Below, piece by piece: positions 16,952 to 24,338 of a stretch of 38,476 nt of DNA (positions within the stretch are counted from its first letter, which is position 1; the number at the start of each line of letters is the position of its first letter). The position numbers and the translations under genes are program-made. The stretch comes from Anaerofustis sp. (GTDB lineage Bacteria; Bacillota; Clostridia; Eubacteriales; Anaerofustaceae), in assembly GCF_019420015.1 (NCBI RefSeq), contig NZ_JAHZIA010000041.1, positions 1 through 38,476 on the forward strand. The letters run 5' to 3'. The notes beneath the pieces were generated by a model. It searched no databases and was not told the DNA's origin. It saw nothing but the letters and a program-made list of their open reading frames with translations.

Positions 16952-17485
16952 TTAGTTGTTTTTTTCTTCATTATGTATATAAAGTAAATATTTTTGAAGA
17001 AAGATTTTATTTGCAAAGGATTTAGTTGCTAATCTTATGATTCTGGCTTCATATCCGTTATTTTTATGTTCTGTTTTTTCAGGTTTATCAATAAATGCAA
17101 TTTTAAGCGCTTCTTCCAATTTATCTGCAAAATAGTCATAGGCATCTTCTATGGGGTATGTATTGATTTGTATTTTTATAAGCTCGCAAATTTCTGAGAT
17201 TGATAGAATCTGCTTGAGAATACAAACCACTATTATGTATGCTATATGATGTTTTGTGTATTTCTTTTTGTTTGGTGGTGAAACTAATCCCTGTTTAACG
17301 TAGTTGTTAACCATTGAGGATGTAATAATTTTTTCTTTTTCATTTGCCGAAAAAATTTTAAGATTATCTTCGATAAAATTTATTACTTGGTCCATATATA
17401 ATTCTATATTGGGAAGTTCGTTATATCTTGGAAAATGAAAATTTAATATTTCTTTTGTGTATATTGATTGTTCAAATTCATGCAT
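16952..17485 (-). CDS. DUF1836 family protein
   Basis: A 177-residue member of DUF1836, a family common in Firmicutes. The central segment (about 55-105) has SSMVNNYVKQGLVSPPNKKKYTKHHIAYIIVV followed by a helical stretch LSISEICELIKIQINTYP. This resembles a MerR-like winged-helix DNA-binding motif followed by a helical regulatory part, so a transcription factor is a reasonable guess, though not a proven function. GGAGAAGAG precedes the ATG. Its promoter is back-to-back with that of degV, and the short leader means its own product could easily cover both start sites. Confidence 0.8.
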   Translation of the reverse strand: MHEFEQSIYTKEILNFHFPRYNELPNIELYMDQVINFIEDNLKIFSANEKEKIITSSMVNNYVKQGLVSPPNKKKYTKHHIAYIIVVCILKQILSISEICELIKIQINTYPIEDAYDYFADKLEEALKIAFIDKPEKTEHKNNGYEARIIRLATKSFANKIFLQKYLLYIHNEEKNN

Positions 17486-17505
17486 ATCTCTTCTCCTTAT
17501 TCAGA

Positions 17506-17534
17506 AGTATAGCATTCAAATTTTATATTGTCAA
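17506..17534 (-). promoter_or_regulatory. Promoter of the DUF1836 gene
   Basis: On the minus strand, consensus TTGACA (17534-17529) and TATACT (17511-17506) are 17 bp apart. Transcription would begin near 17499, leaving a leader of only about 14 bases that is nearly all ribosome binding site. Confidence 0.8.
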
Positions 17535-17550
17535 CAGTACATAAAATCTC

Positions 17551-17579
17551 TTGACAAAGTATTATATATTATATAATAT
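17551..17579 (+). promoter_or_regulatory. Promoter of degV
   Basis: Consensus TTGACA at 17551-17556 and TAATAT at 17574-17579 are 17 bp apart; a TATAAT two bases upstream would give a 15 bp spacer. The -35 boxes of this and the divergent promoter are 16 bp apart. Confidence 0.75.
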
Positions 17580-17614
17580 AATATTAAATACCAGATGAAT
17601 ATAAGGAATAAAAA

Positions 17615-18478
17615 ATGAATGTAAAAGACAAAATTGCCATTATTACCGATTCCGGAACTGACGTTCCGAAAAAATATGTTGATAAGTACAATATGTATGT
17701 GGTGCCTTTAATAGTAAACTATAATAATAAAAGTTATAGAGATGGTGTCGACATAGATATAAATGAAATATGTGACAGACTTAAGGAAGAAATTCCTACA
17801 ACTTCTCTGCCTTCAATAGATGATATAAGAGATACTTTTGATAAAGTTATTGCAGACGGATATGATAAGGTTGTTGTTGTGACTATATCCAGCGGTTTAA
17901 GTGGCACATACAATGCAATGAGAATTGCGAGTCAGTATTATGAAGACAGGCTTGAAACTTTTCTTATTGACACAAAAAATATAGATATAGGTGCAGGTTT
18001 TACAGCTATAAGAGTAGGGGAACTTATAGAAAGCGGATGTTCTTTTGATGAGATAAAAAGTAAAATTTCTGATATTATTTCAAATACAAAAGTTTATTTT
18101 TGTGTTAAAACATTAGAATATCTTAGAAAAGGCGGACGTATTGGATTGGTCGCTTCTGTAGTTGGTACTGCACTTGATTTAAAGCCTGTGATGTCTTGTA
18201 ATGAAGAGGGTGTGTATTATGTTGTATCGAAGGCTAGGGGACGGAAAAAGTCTCTTAAAAAGGCTTTGGATGAGGCTGTGGAATATGCAAAAAAATACGA
18301 TGAATACAATATAGCAGTAGTTAATGTTCAATCAAAAGAGGAAGCAAAAAAAATTGAAAACAGTATTAAAGAAGTTTTCCCAAAAGTTGATAAAATATTT
18401 ATAGGGGCAATATCTCCTGCGTTGGCTGTTCATACAGGTCCGGGATTAATAGGAATAGGTGTGCAAAAAGTAAAATAA
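17615..18478 (+). CDS. DegV family fatty-acid-binding protein
   Basis: A 287-residue DegV protein. Family hallmarks are ITDSGTDVPKKY at 10-21, TTSLPSIDDIRDTF near 60-73, VTISSGLSGTYNAMRIASQ near 90-108, IDTKNIDIGAGF near 121 and VKTLEYLRKGGRIGLVAS near 164-181. DegV (FakB-type) proteins bind a single fatty acid; FakB partners present it to the kinase FakA for phosphorylation and use in lipid synthesis. No fakA/DAK-domain gene is adjacent. ATAAGGA precedes ATG. The gene is monocistronic, ending at a bidirectional terminator shared with rplT. Confidence 0.93.
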   Translation: MNVKDKIAIITDSGTDVPKKYVDKYNMYVVPLIVNYNNKSYRDGVDIDINEICDRLKEEIPTTSLPSIDDIRDTFDKVIADGYDKVVVVTISSGLSGTYNAMRIASQYYEDRLETFLIDTKNIDIGAGFTAIRVGELIESGCSFDEIKSKISDIISNTKVYFCVKTLEYLRKGGRIGLVASVVGTALDLKPVMSCNEEGVYYVVSKARGRKKSLKKALDEAVEYAKKYDEYNIAVVNVQSKEEAKKIENSIKEVFPKVDKIFIGAISPALAVHTGPGLIGIGVQKVK

Positions 18479-18512
18479 TTATTTAGTATTTTTATAATAT
18501 TTATCCATAAAT

Positions 18513-18544
18513 AAAAAGAACATAACAAAAGTTATGTTCTTTTT
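18513..18544. terminator. Bidirectional terminator between degV and rplT
   Basis: AAAAAGAACATAAC at 18513-18526 pairs perfectly with GTTATGTTCTTTTT at 18531-18544 around an AAAA loop. A- and T-rich ends suit termination of both convergent units. Confidence 0.92.
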
Positions 18545-18550
18545 ATTATT

Positions 18551-18904
18551 TTATAATGCGTTTTTAGCAACTTCAACTAATTTTGCGAAAGCAGCTTCGT
18601 CATTCATTGCAAGGTCAGCTAACATTTTTCTGTCGATTTCAACATTAGCATTTTTAAGACCGTTTATAAATCTAGAATAAGATATATCGTTCATTCTTGC
18701 TGCTGCATTGATTCTTGTAATCCAAAGTTTTCTAAAATCTCTTTTTCTTTGTTTTCTTCCTGCATAAGAACTTCTTAAAGCTCTCATAACAGCTTCGTTT
18801 GCAGGTCTGTATAATTTAGATTTAGCACCGTAATAACCTTTAGCAAGTTTTAGTACTTTTTTATGTTTCTTTTTACTGTTTAAACTTCTTTTTACTCTAG
18901 CCAT
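18551..18904 (-). CDS. rplT: Large-subunit ribosomal protein bL20
   Basis: A 117-residue basic protein of normal L20 length, with MARVKRSLNSKKKHKKVLKLAKGY, RKQRKRDFRKLWITRINAAAR and SYSRFINGLKNA. L20 is an early assembly protein binding 23S rRNA and, in many bacteria, an autogenous repressor of its own operon. Last gene of infC-rpmI-rplT, 19 bp after rpmI, with AAGGTGAT ahead of its ATG. Confidence 0.98.
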   Translation of the reverse strand: MARVKRSLNSKKKHKKVLKLAKGYYGAKSKLYRPANEAVMRALRSSYAGRKQRKRDFRKLWITRINAAARMNDISYSRFINGLKNANVEIDRKMLADLAMNDEAAFAKLVEVAKNAL

Positions 18905-18923
18905 ATATTATCACCTTATTTAA

Positions 18924-19118
18924 CTACTTAACGATAATGTAGCTGATTGTTTTTTGGTCAGCTGCAGAAACGTAGCCACCCTTTCTTAATTTTCTTTTTC
19001 TCTTAGTTGTTTTTTTGTTTAAAATGTGATTTCTAAATGCTTTCTTTCTTTTGATAACGCCAGATTTACTTCTTTTGAATCTTTTTGAAGCGCCTCTGTG
19101 AGATTTCATTTTAGGCAT
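18924..19118 (-). CDS. rpmI: Large-subunit ribosomal protein bL35
   Basis: A 64-residue, very basic protein with the L35 pattern MPKMKSHRGASKRFKRSKSG and NHILNKKTTKRKRKLRKGGYV. It lies between infC (20 bp) and rplT in the classical order. A GGACGGG ribosome binding site precedes the ATG. Confidence 0.98.
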   Translation of the reverse strand: MPKMKSHRGASKRFKRSKSGVIKRKKAFRNHILNKKTTKRKRKLRKGGYVSAADQKTISYIIVK

Positions 19119-19138
19119 GTTAGTCCCGTCCTTTCCTA

Positions 19139-19657
19139 CTATTTTTCTTTGCCTTTAGCCGGTTGTAATGTCATAGTATAATTACGACCTTCTAACTTAG
19201 GTTGTTTTTCTATTGTTCCTACCTCATTAACCATAGAAGCAAATTTCAAAAGCACGTCTTTACCTCTGTCAACATAAGCCATTTCTCTACCTCTGAATCT
19301 AACGGAAACTTTTACTTTATCTCCGCTTGATAAAAATTTACGGCAATTTTTGGCCTTTACTTCTAAGTCATGATCTTGTACTCTGACAGATGTTCTGATT
19401 TCCTTGATGTTAACCACTTTTTGATTTTTTCTGTTTTCTTTTTCTTTTCTGTTTTGTTCATATTTAAACTTACCGTAGTCAAGAATTTTGCAAACAGGCG
19501 GTTTTGCATCCGGTGAAACTTTCACTAAGTCAAGATTTCTTTCATCAGCTTTTTTCAAAGCTTCTTGTGCGGACATAATTCCAAGCATAGAACCATCATC
19601 ACTGATAACTCTTACTTCTTTGTCTCTGATTTGTTCGTTAATTTGAAAATCTTTAAT
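19139..19657 (-). CDS. infC: Translation initiation factor IF-3, probable ATT start
   Basis: IF-3 binds the 30S subunit, checks start-codon pairing and prevents early subunit joining. The body shows SAQEALKKADERNLDLVKVSPDAKPPVCKILDYGKFKYEQ and the C-terminal domain GDKVKVSVRFRGREMAYVDRG. The first in-frame ATG (19588) would delete the N-terminal IF-3 strand. Reading upstream, the frame continues through MIKDFQINEQIRDKEVRVISDDGS, which is typical IF-3, to an ATT codon at 19657-19655, 8 bases after GGAGGT. An in-frame TAA lies seven codons further upstream with no ATG, GTG or TTG between. The ATT start gives 172 residues, normal for the family, and matches the known non-canonical start of infC in other bacteria, which makes IF-3 self-limiting. 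Confidence 0.93.
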   Translation of the reverse strand: MKDFQINEQIRDKEVRVISDDGSMLGIMSAQEALKKADERNLDLVKVSPDAKPPVCKILDYGKFKYEQNRKEKENRKNQKVVNIKEIRTSVRVQDHDLEVKAKNCRKFLSSGDKVKVSVRFRGREMAYVDRGKDVLLKFASMVNEVGTIEKQPKLEGRNYTMTLQPAKGKEK

Positions 19658-19795
19658 TGAATCATACCTCCATGATTAAAAAAATAGATAGCAAAGAACT
19701 GCTACCTAAATATATCACTACAAATAATTTGCAATATATTTACCAAACGAAACCGTTATTTGTTTGGTGAGAAGCAATTCTTCTACTTTGTTTTC
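19658..19795 (-). ncRNA. L20-type ribosomal protein leader of infC-rpmI-rplT
   Basis: The transcribed leader runs from about 19795 to the infC start. On the minus strand it contains an ACCAAAC/GTTTGGT stem (19768-19762 with 19748-19742), an AT-rich stem (19741-19734 with 19715-19708) and a terminator hairpin just before the infC ribosome binding site. The operon and layout fit the Firmicutes L20 leader class, in which free L20 binds the leader and favours termination. Assignment to that class is from gene context and structure, not from a covariance model. Confidence 0.75.
19678..19706 (-). terminator. Attenuator hairpin in the infC leader
   Basis: On the minus strand GGTAGCA pairs with TGCTATC (one G-T pair) around a short loop, followed by TATTTTTTT, about 20 bases before the infC ribosome binding site. 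The segment 19703-19693 can instead pair with 19783-19773 upstream, over 11 bp with two G-U pairs, which would destroy the terminator. Confidence 0.8.
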
Positions 19796-19801
19796 TATAA
19801 G

Positions 19802-19830
19802 AGTATAGCACCGAAACGGTGTATTGTCAA
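19802..19830 (-). promoter_or_regulatory. Promoter of infC-rpmI-rplT with a palindromic spacer
   Basis: On the minus strand consensus TTGACA (19830-19825) and TATACT (19807-19802) are 17 bp apart. The spacer contains CACCG-TTT-CGGTG, a perfect 5 bp inverted repeat and an unusually GC-rich patch for this region. Confidence 0.85.
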
Positions 19831-19935
19831 TGATTTTGATTGATTTTATTGTTGAAATTATAAAAGTATTATTGTATTTAAAGATTTTAATTTATGTTTA
19901 TAAAGTTAACGTATAGGATAGGGGAGAGAATAATA

Positions 19936-19969
19936 TAAATAAAAAGAAGTAAGAATTCTTACTTCTTTT
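19936..19969 (-). terminator. Terminator of the amino acid ABC operon
   Basis: AAAAGAAGTAAGAA at 19942-19955 and TTCTTACTTCTTTT at 19956-19969 form a perfect 28 bp palindrome, followed on the minus strand by a T-rich tail. It overlaps the stop codon of the ATPase gene by two bases. Confidence 0.85.
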
Positions 19970-20729
19970 ATAATACTTTTTTCAAGAATTTTTTTGTTCT
20001 TTCATTTTTAGGATTATTTATGACTTCTTTTGCTTCTCCTTGTTCCGCAATAACTCCGTCGGCCATAAATACTACTTTATCTGCAACTTCTCTTGCAAAT
20101 CCCATTTCATGAGTTACGACAATCATGGTTATATTATGTTTTTTTGCAAGATTTTTCATTACTTCCAAAACTTCTCCTACAAGTTCAGGGTCAAGGGCAG
20201 ATGTGGCTTCGTCGAAAAGCATTATTTCAGGATCCATTGCAAGCGCTCTGGCTATAGCAACTCTTTGTTGTTGCCCGCCCGATAATCGGTTAGGATATTC
20301 ATTTGCTTTTTCTTTTAGTCCTACCATATCCAATAATTCATATGCTCTTTTTTCAATTTCTTCTTTGTTTGCTTTTTTTACAACCATTGGGGCAAGGGTA
20401 ATATTTTCAAGAGCGGTTTTATGTGGAAATAAATTAAATCTTTGAAATACCATCCCTACCTTTGTACGAAGTTGTACAAGTTTTTCTTTATCTGTTTTTA
20501 TTAGACTTTTATTATCTTTTCTGTCAAAAATAAGTTCGTCATCAATATATATTTTCCCCGATGTCATTTTTTCAAGGTGATTTAAACATCTTAAGAATGT
20601 ACTTTTACCTGAACCGGAAGGTCCTATTATACATACAACTTCACCTTTTTCGACAGTGAGGCTTATATCCTTAAGTACACTGAGTTCACCAAAATCTTTT
20701 CTTACGTTTTCTACTTTTAAAGTACTCAT
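19968..20729 (-). CDS. Polar amino acid ABC transporter, ATP-binding protein
   Basis: A 253-residue GlnQ/HisP-type ATPase. Walker A GPSGSGKST is at 36-44, the Q-loop in VFQRFNLFPH near 94-103, signature LSGGQQQRVAIARAL at 149-163, Walker B IMLFDEATSALD at 169-180 and the switch histidine in VVTHEMGFAREV near 203. It powers uptake by the permease encoded 11 bp upstream. The amino acid carried cannot be told from the ATPase. AGGAGG precedes the ATG. Confidence 0.94.
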   Translation of the reverse strand: MSTLKVENVRKDFGELSVLKDISLTVEKGEVVCIIGPSGSGKSTFLRCLNHLEKMTSGKIYIDDELIFDRKDNKSLIKTDKEKLVQLRTKVGMVFQRFNLFPHKTALENITLAPMVVKKANKEEIEKRAYELLDMVGLKEKANEYPNRLSGGQQQRVAIARALAMDPEIMLFDEATSALDPELVGEVLEVMKNLAKKHNITMIVVTHEMGFAREVADKVVFMADGVIAEQGEAKEVINNPKNERTKKFLKKVL

Positions 20730-20740
20730 CTATAAACCTC

Positions 20741-21394
20741 CTAAATGTATTTGCTGTTTTTCTTCTCAAGATGATTAAAGAATACAATACATAGTGATGT
20801 AAGTACTAAATATATTGCACCGGCTACGAAATAGTAACTCCAGTCTCCGCTTGCCGCAAACTGCTTTGATACTCTCATTAAATCGGCCATACCTATTGTA
20901 GATACAAGAGAGGTATCTTTTAAAATCATTATAAATTCATTTGCGAAAGGTGGGATTACTCTTGCATATGTTTGAGGAATAATTACTTTAAACATTGCTT
21001 GTGAATATGTCATCCCCAGCGCTTTTGCCGCCTCTAGTTGTCCTTTGTCTATTGACTGTATTCCTGCTCTGAATATTTCTGCTGTATAAGCCGCTGTATT
21101 TAATGTAAGAGCTATTATAGCAGCAGTAAAAGGTTCAAAGTTTAAAGGATCTCCAGTTATTTGCTTTATCATTAACGGTATCGCAAAGTAGACTATCATT
21201 ATTTGTAGTAAAAGAGGGGTTCCCCTGAATATCCATGTATATATCCATGCAATACCTTTTAAGATTTTATTTTTTCCTATGCTCATAAAAGCCAGTACTA
21301 AGGCTAAAATCATGCCTAGAATTATACTTATTAAAGTTAACTCAATCGTTGATATTGTTCCTTCAATAAGTTTTTCAATTTGTACACCGGTCAT
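20741..21394 (-). CDS. Polar amino acid ABC transporter, permease
   Basis: A 217-residue inner-membrane protein of the HisM/GlnP family with about five transmembrane helices. The EAA loop that docks the ATPase is visible as QLEAAKALGMTYSQAMFKVIIPQTYARVIPPFANEFIMILKDTSL, around residues 118-162. Only one permease gene is present, so a homodimer is expected. Start ATG follows GGAGAAA. It lies 47 bp after the binding-protein gene, in the operon order binding protein, permease, ATPase. Confidence 0.93.
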   Translation of the reverse strand: MTGVQIEKLIEGTISTIELTLISIILGMILALVLAFMSIGKNKILKGIAWIYTWIFRGTPLLLQIMIVYFAIPLMIKQITGDPLNFEPFTAAIIALTLNTAAYTAEIFRAGIQSIDKGQLEAAKALGMTYSQAMFKVIIPQTYARVIPPFANEFIMILKDTSLVSTIGMADLMRVSKQFAASGDWSYYFVAGAIYLVLTSLCIVFFNHLEKKNSKYI

Positions 21395-21441
21395 TGTATT
21401 TCTCCTGTTTTATCGTTATCTTTTTAATTATAACACAAGTT

Positions 21442-22281
21442 TTATTGTTCGTCATAACCTTTTATTGTTGTATCAATATTTTGTGTTAAATCTTTTCCGA
21501 AAACATCTTTTGATATATTGCTGATTGTTCCTTCTTCTTTAAGTTCGTCTAAAATTTTGTTGATTTCTTCTATTAATGGTTGATTTGATTTTTTTGCAGC
21601 TATTGCAATAGGTTCATTTGTTAATTTATCACATGTTTTAATGAATTTTTGACTGTTGTTGTGTACGTAGTATTCACCTACAACAAGGTCTGTAACAACA
21701 CAGTCAACACTTCCGCCTTCAAGGGCAACAAATGCTTCTGTCATTCCGTCGAATTGTCTTAAGTCAAATTCAATTCCTTGTGATAAATAATATTGGCAAG
21801 TTGCGTCAGATGTTGTACTTACTTGAACCGCTACTGTTTTACCGTTTAGTTCGTCAACTGATTTTATTTGCTTACCATCTTTTGCTGAAATGATAACTTG
21901 TTGGTTTGCAAGATAAGGGTTTGAAAGGGCAAGTTGCTCTTGTCTGTCTTTGTTGATACCGACAGAAGATATTACCAAATCGTATTTTTCAGAGTCAAGA
22001 CCTGCAAATATACCATCCCATCCTACATTTATGAACTCTACTTCTCTTCCCATTTTTTTACCGATAGCTTTTGCAAGTTCAATGTCAAAACCTACTGTCT
22101 TACCTTCTTTGTTTACATATTCCATAGGTGGGTAAGTGTTGTCTATTGCAACAACCAAGGTTTTGTCCTTTATAAACTGTGCGGTGTCAGATACTTCTTC
22201 TTTTGAGCCACATCCGCTAAATAAGCATAATGATAATATAAACACTATCATTGTTGAAATAATTCTTTTATTCTTTTTCAT
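21442..22281 (-). CDS. Polar amino acid ABC transporter, substrate-binding lipoprotein 1
   Basis: Family 3 extracellular solute-binding protein anchored as a lipoprotein: a basic N-terminus, a hydrophobic stretch and lipobox LFSGC with the lipidated cysteine at residue 24. The mature part starts with VVAIDNTYPPMEYVN and contains GFDIELAKAIGKKMG, FAGLDSEKYDLVISSVGIN and DLVVGEYYV, all typical. I place the start at ATG 22281, five bases after GGAGAG; an ATG 12 bases upstream overlaps that site. It resembles the neighbouring binding protein at 22501-23343 very closely and is the one joined to the permease and ATPase genes. Confidence 0.93.
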   Translation of the reverse strand: MKKNKRIISTMIVFILSLCLFSGCGSKEEVSDTAQFIKDKTLVVAIDNTYPPMEYVNKEGKTVGFDIELAKAIGKKMGREVEFINVGWDGIFAGLDSEKYDLVISSVGINKDRQEQLALSNPYLANQQVIISAKDGKQIKSVDELNGKTVAVQVSTTSDATCQYYLSQGIEFDLRQFDGMTEAFVALEGGSVDCVVTDLVVGEYYVHNNSQKFIKTCDKLTNEPIAIAAKKSNQPLIEEINKILDELKEEGTISNISKDVFGKDLTQNIDTTIKGYDEQ

Positions 22282-22329
22282 TTTTCTCTCCATATAAAGT
22301 ATATTTATTTTCCCTTAAAATTTTAGATA

Positions 22330-22358
22330 AATATACTATACAAATTTTAAAAATGCAA
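22330..22358 (-). promoter_or_regulatory. Candidate promoter of binding protein 1, permease and ATPase
   Basis: On the minus strand TTGCAT (22358-22353) and TATATT (22335-22330) are 17 bp apart. Surrounding sequence (GTATTG before and ATAGTA inside the -10 region) resembles the promoter of binding protein 2. Confidence 0.5.
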
Positions 22359-22449
22359 TACTTTTTATTGTGTTTTTTATAAATTAATCTGTATATTTAT
22401 ACTTTCTTAATATTGTGATTAATTTTCTTTATACAGTTAAAATACAAAT

Positions 22450-22471
22450 AAAAAAGCCTTTTGGCTTTTTT
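22450..22471. terminator. Terminator after binding protein 2
   Basis: AAAAAAGCC at 22450-22458 pairs with GGCTTTTTT at 22463-22471 around TTTT. It lies between the two binding-protein genes on the minus strand, so binding protein 2 may be transcribed alone, with leakage into the transporter operon. Confidence 0.85.
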
Positions 22472-22500
22472 ATTTGATGTATATATAATGAATAGTATTT

Positions 22501-23343
22501 TTATTCATCATAGTTCTTTAAATTACTGTCTATGTTTTTCGTTAAATCTTCACCGAATAATTTTTTTGATATTTCAGATGTTTTACCGCTTTTAATAAGT
22601 GATTTTAAAGATTTGTTTACATTTTCTATAAGAGCCGTATTTCCTTTTTTGGCAGCTATTGCAATAGGTTCGTTTGTAAGTTTATCACATGTTTTTACAT
22701 AATCATCAGACTTGCTTACATAATAATCACCTACAACAAGGTCTGTAACAACACAGTCAACGCTTCCGCTTTTAAGTGCAAGGAATGCTGCTGTCATATC
22801 ATCAAATTGTTGTAAATCAAAATTCATTCCTTTTGAATCTTGATAGTATTTACAAGCTTCATCTGCAGTTGTGCTTACTTGTACGGCTACATTTTTTCCT
22901 TCAAGTTCATCAACTGATTTTATTTGTTTGCCGTCTTTTGCAGATATTATAACTTGTTGATTTGCCAAATAAGTATCAGAAAGTGCAAGTGTTTCTTGTC
23001 TTTCTTTATTTACGCTTATTGCTGAAATGACAACATCGTATTTGTCGGCATCAAGTCCTGCGAAAATTGTATCAAATCCTACTTGAACAAATTCAACTTT
23101 AAGCCCCATATCTTCTGCTATGGCTTTTGCAAGTTCAATATCGAATCCTGAAAGTTCACCTGTTTTTTCATCGATATATTCCATAGGTGGGTATGTTGCT
23201 TCAAGTCCTACTGTCAGTGTTCCTTCTTTTACAAGCTTCATTTCGGTACTGTTTGCATTCTCATCCTTGTTACCGCATCCTGTAAATAATCCAAATCCTA
23301 TCAATGCAGCCAATGAAATGGCCATTAATTTCTTAAGTTTCAT
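22501..23343 (-). CDS. Polar amino acid ABC transporter, substrate-binding lipoprotein 2
   Basis: A 280-residue family 3 solute-binding lipoprotein with signal MKLKKLMAISLAALIGFG and lipobox LFTGC (lipidated C23). It shares long identical runs with binding protein 1, for example YLANQQVIISAKDGKQIKSV, VDCVVTDLVVG and TCDKLTNEPIAIAAKK, so the two arose by a tandem duplication. They differ most in the N-terminal linker and the C-terminal 40 residues. It has its own promoter and terminator and probably shares the single permease/ATPase pair. A GGAGGA site precedes ATG. Confidence 0.92.
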   Translation of the reverse strand: MKLKKLMAISLAALIGFGLFTGCGNKDENANSTEMKLVKEGTLTVGLEATYPPMEYIDEKTGELSGFDIELAKAIAEDMGLKVEFVQVGFDTIFAGLDADKYDVVISAISVNKERQETLALSDTYLANQQVIISAKDGKQIKSVDELEGKNVAVQVSTTADEACKYYQDSKGMNFDLQQFDDMTAAFLALKSGSVDCVVTDLVVGDYYVSKSDDYVKTCDKLTNEPIAIAAKKGNTALIENVNKSLKSLIKSGKTSEISKKLFGEDLTKNIDSNLKNYDE

Positions 23344-23379
23344 AATATTCCTCCGTATTACTTCATTTAAACTAAGAAA

Positions 23380-23408
23380 AGTTTACTATGATTTTACTAA
23401 AAAATCAA
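23380..23408 (-). promoter_or_regulatory. Candidate promoter of binding protein 2
   Basis: On the minus strand TTGATT (23408-23403) and TAAACT (23385-23380) are 17 bp apart. The layout matches the promoter of binding protein 1. Confidence 0.5.
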
Positions 23409-23495
23409 TACCTTTTTTAATTTTTATGCAATTTTATTTATAATTATACTATTCAATACCTTTTAATATGGTTCATTGATATTCATTATTTATAT

Positions 23496-24206
23496 TTATA
23501 AAGGAGCTTTTTTTATTCGTGCTTGTTTTCTTGGGTATTTTTTTTCTGTGTTTTTTATTTTTTCTATTATCAGTATGTCTCTTTTTGCATCTGAATACGG
23601 AAGTTCTAAACAGTGTATATCTTTAAAGCGGCATCCTAAAGAGCCGATTGCATTTTTGCTTGATTCCAATTCCTCCTTACCTTTACTGCCTTTTAATGCT
23701 ATGAATTTTCCTTGAGTCTTTATAAAAGGAAGAGTGTATTCACACAGTATATTTAAAGGTGCTACGGCCCTGGCTGTTACATAATCAAATTTTTCTCTGT
23801 ATATTTCATCATGAGCGGCCTCTTCCGCTCTGGCGTGGATTGCTTTTATATTGTTTAAACTCATTTCATCTATAAGGTTATTTAAATATTTAACTCTTTT
23901 ATTCAAGCTGTCCAAAAGAAGTATGTTCATGTTATCGTTTATTATTTTTAAAACGATTCCCGGAAGTCCTGCACCGGAACCAATATCTATTAAATTTCCT
24001 TTATTATGTATATATTTTGTACTAAGTGCACTGTCAATAATATGTTTTTCTATAAATTCTCTTTCATCGGTTATTGCCGTTAAATTGATTTTTTTATTTT
24101 CTCTTAAAACTATATACATGAACTGAAGAAGTTTTTCTGTTTTTTCTTCAGTTATAATTATATCGGATTTTTTCATTCCTTCTCTTAGATATTCCTTTAG
24201 ATCCAT
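23496..24206 (-). CDS. rsmG: 16S rRNA (guanine-N7) methyltransferase RsmG
   Basis: RsmG (GidB) uses SAM to methylate a guanine of 16S rRNA near the streptomycin site. The SAM-binding motif GNLIDIGSGAGLPGIVLKI is near residues 65-83, with preceding KKINLTAITDEREFIEKHIIDSAL and later VTARAVAPLNILCEYTLPFIK and FIALKGSKGKEEL. The chosen ATG at 24206 follows AAGGAG by 7 bases and gives 236 residues, the usual size; an upstream in-frame ATG at 24251 would add 15 residues without a ribosome binding site. The common neighbour mnmG (gidA) is not here. Confidence 0.95.
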   Translation of the reverse strand: MDLKEYLREGMKKSDIIITEEKTEKLLQFMYIVLRENKKINLTAITDEREFIEKHIIDSALSTKYIHNKGNLIDIGSGAGLPGIVLKIINDNMNILLLDSLNKRVKYLNNLIDEMSLNNIKAIHARAEEAAHDEIYREKFDYVTARAVAPLNILCEYTLPFIKTQGKFIALKGSKGKEELESSKNAIGSLGCRFKDIHCLELPYSDAKRDILIIEKIKNTEKKYPRKQARIKKAPL

Positions 24207-24338
24207 AATATTCTCCTTATGTTTTGTAAAAAATAGTATAACAGAATTCATCTTTAATAAAAAGGTGTAACAGGTTTCTTTTTTAAGGTATTTATGTTAT
24301 TCTTTATAAAAAGATTTTTTTAAGTTAGCGAGGATATA

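Noticed and set aside
16753..17025. A second plus-strand gene overlapping the aldolase tail.
   Set aside because: It reads the A-rich tail in another frame, crosses a perfect terminator and runs antisense into the DUF1836 gene.
20125..20445. Plus-strand ORF of 106 codons.
   Set aside because: It is antisense to the ABC ATPase gene, whose motifs are intact, and has no ribosome binding site.
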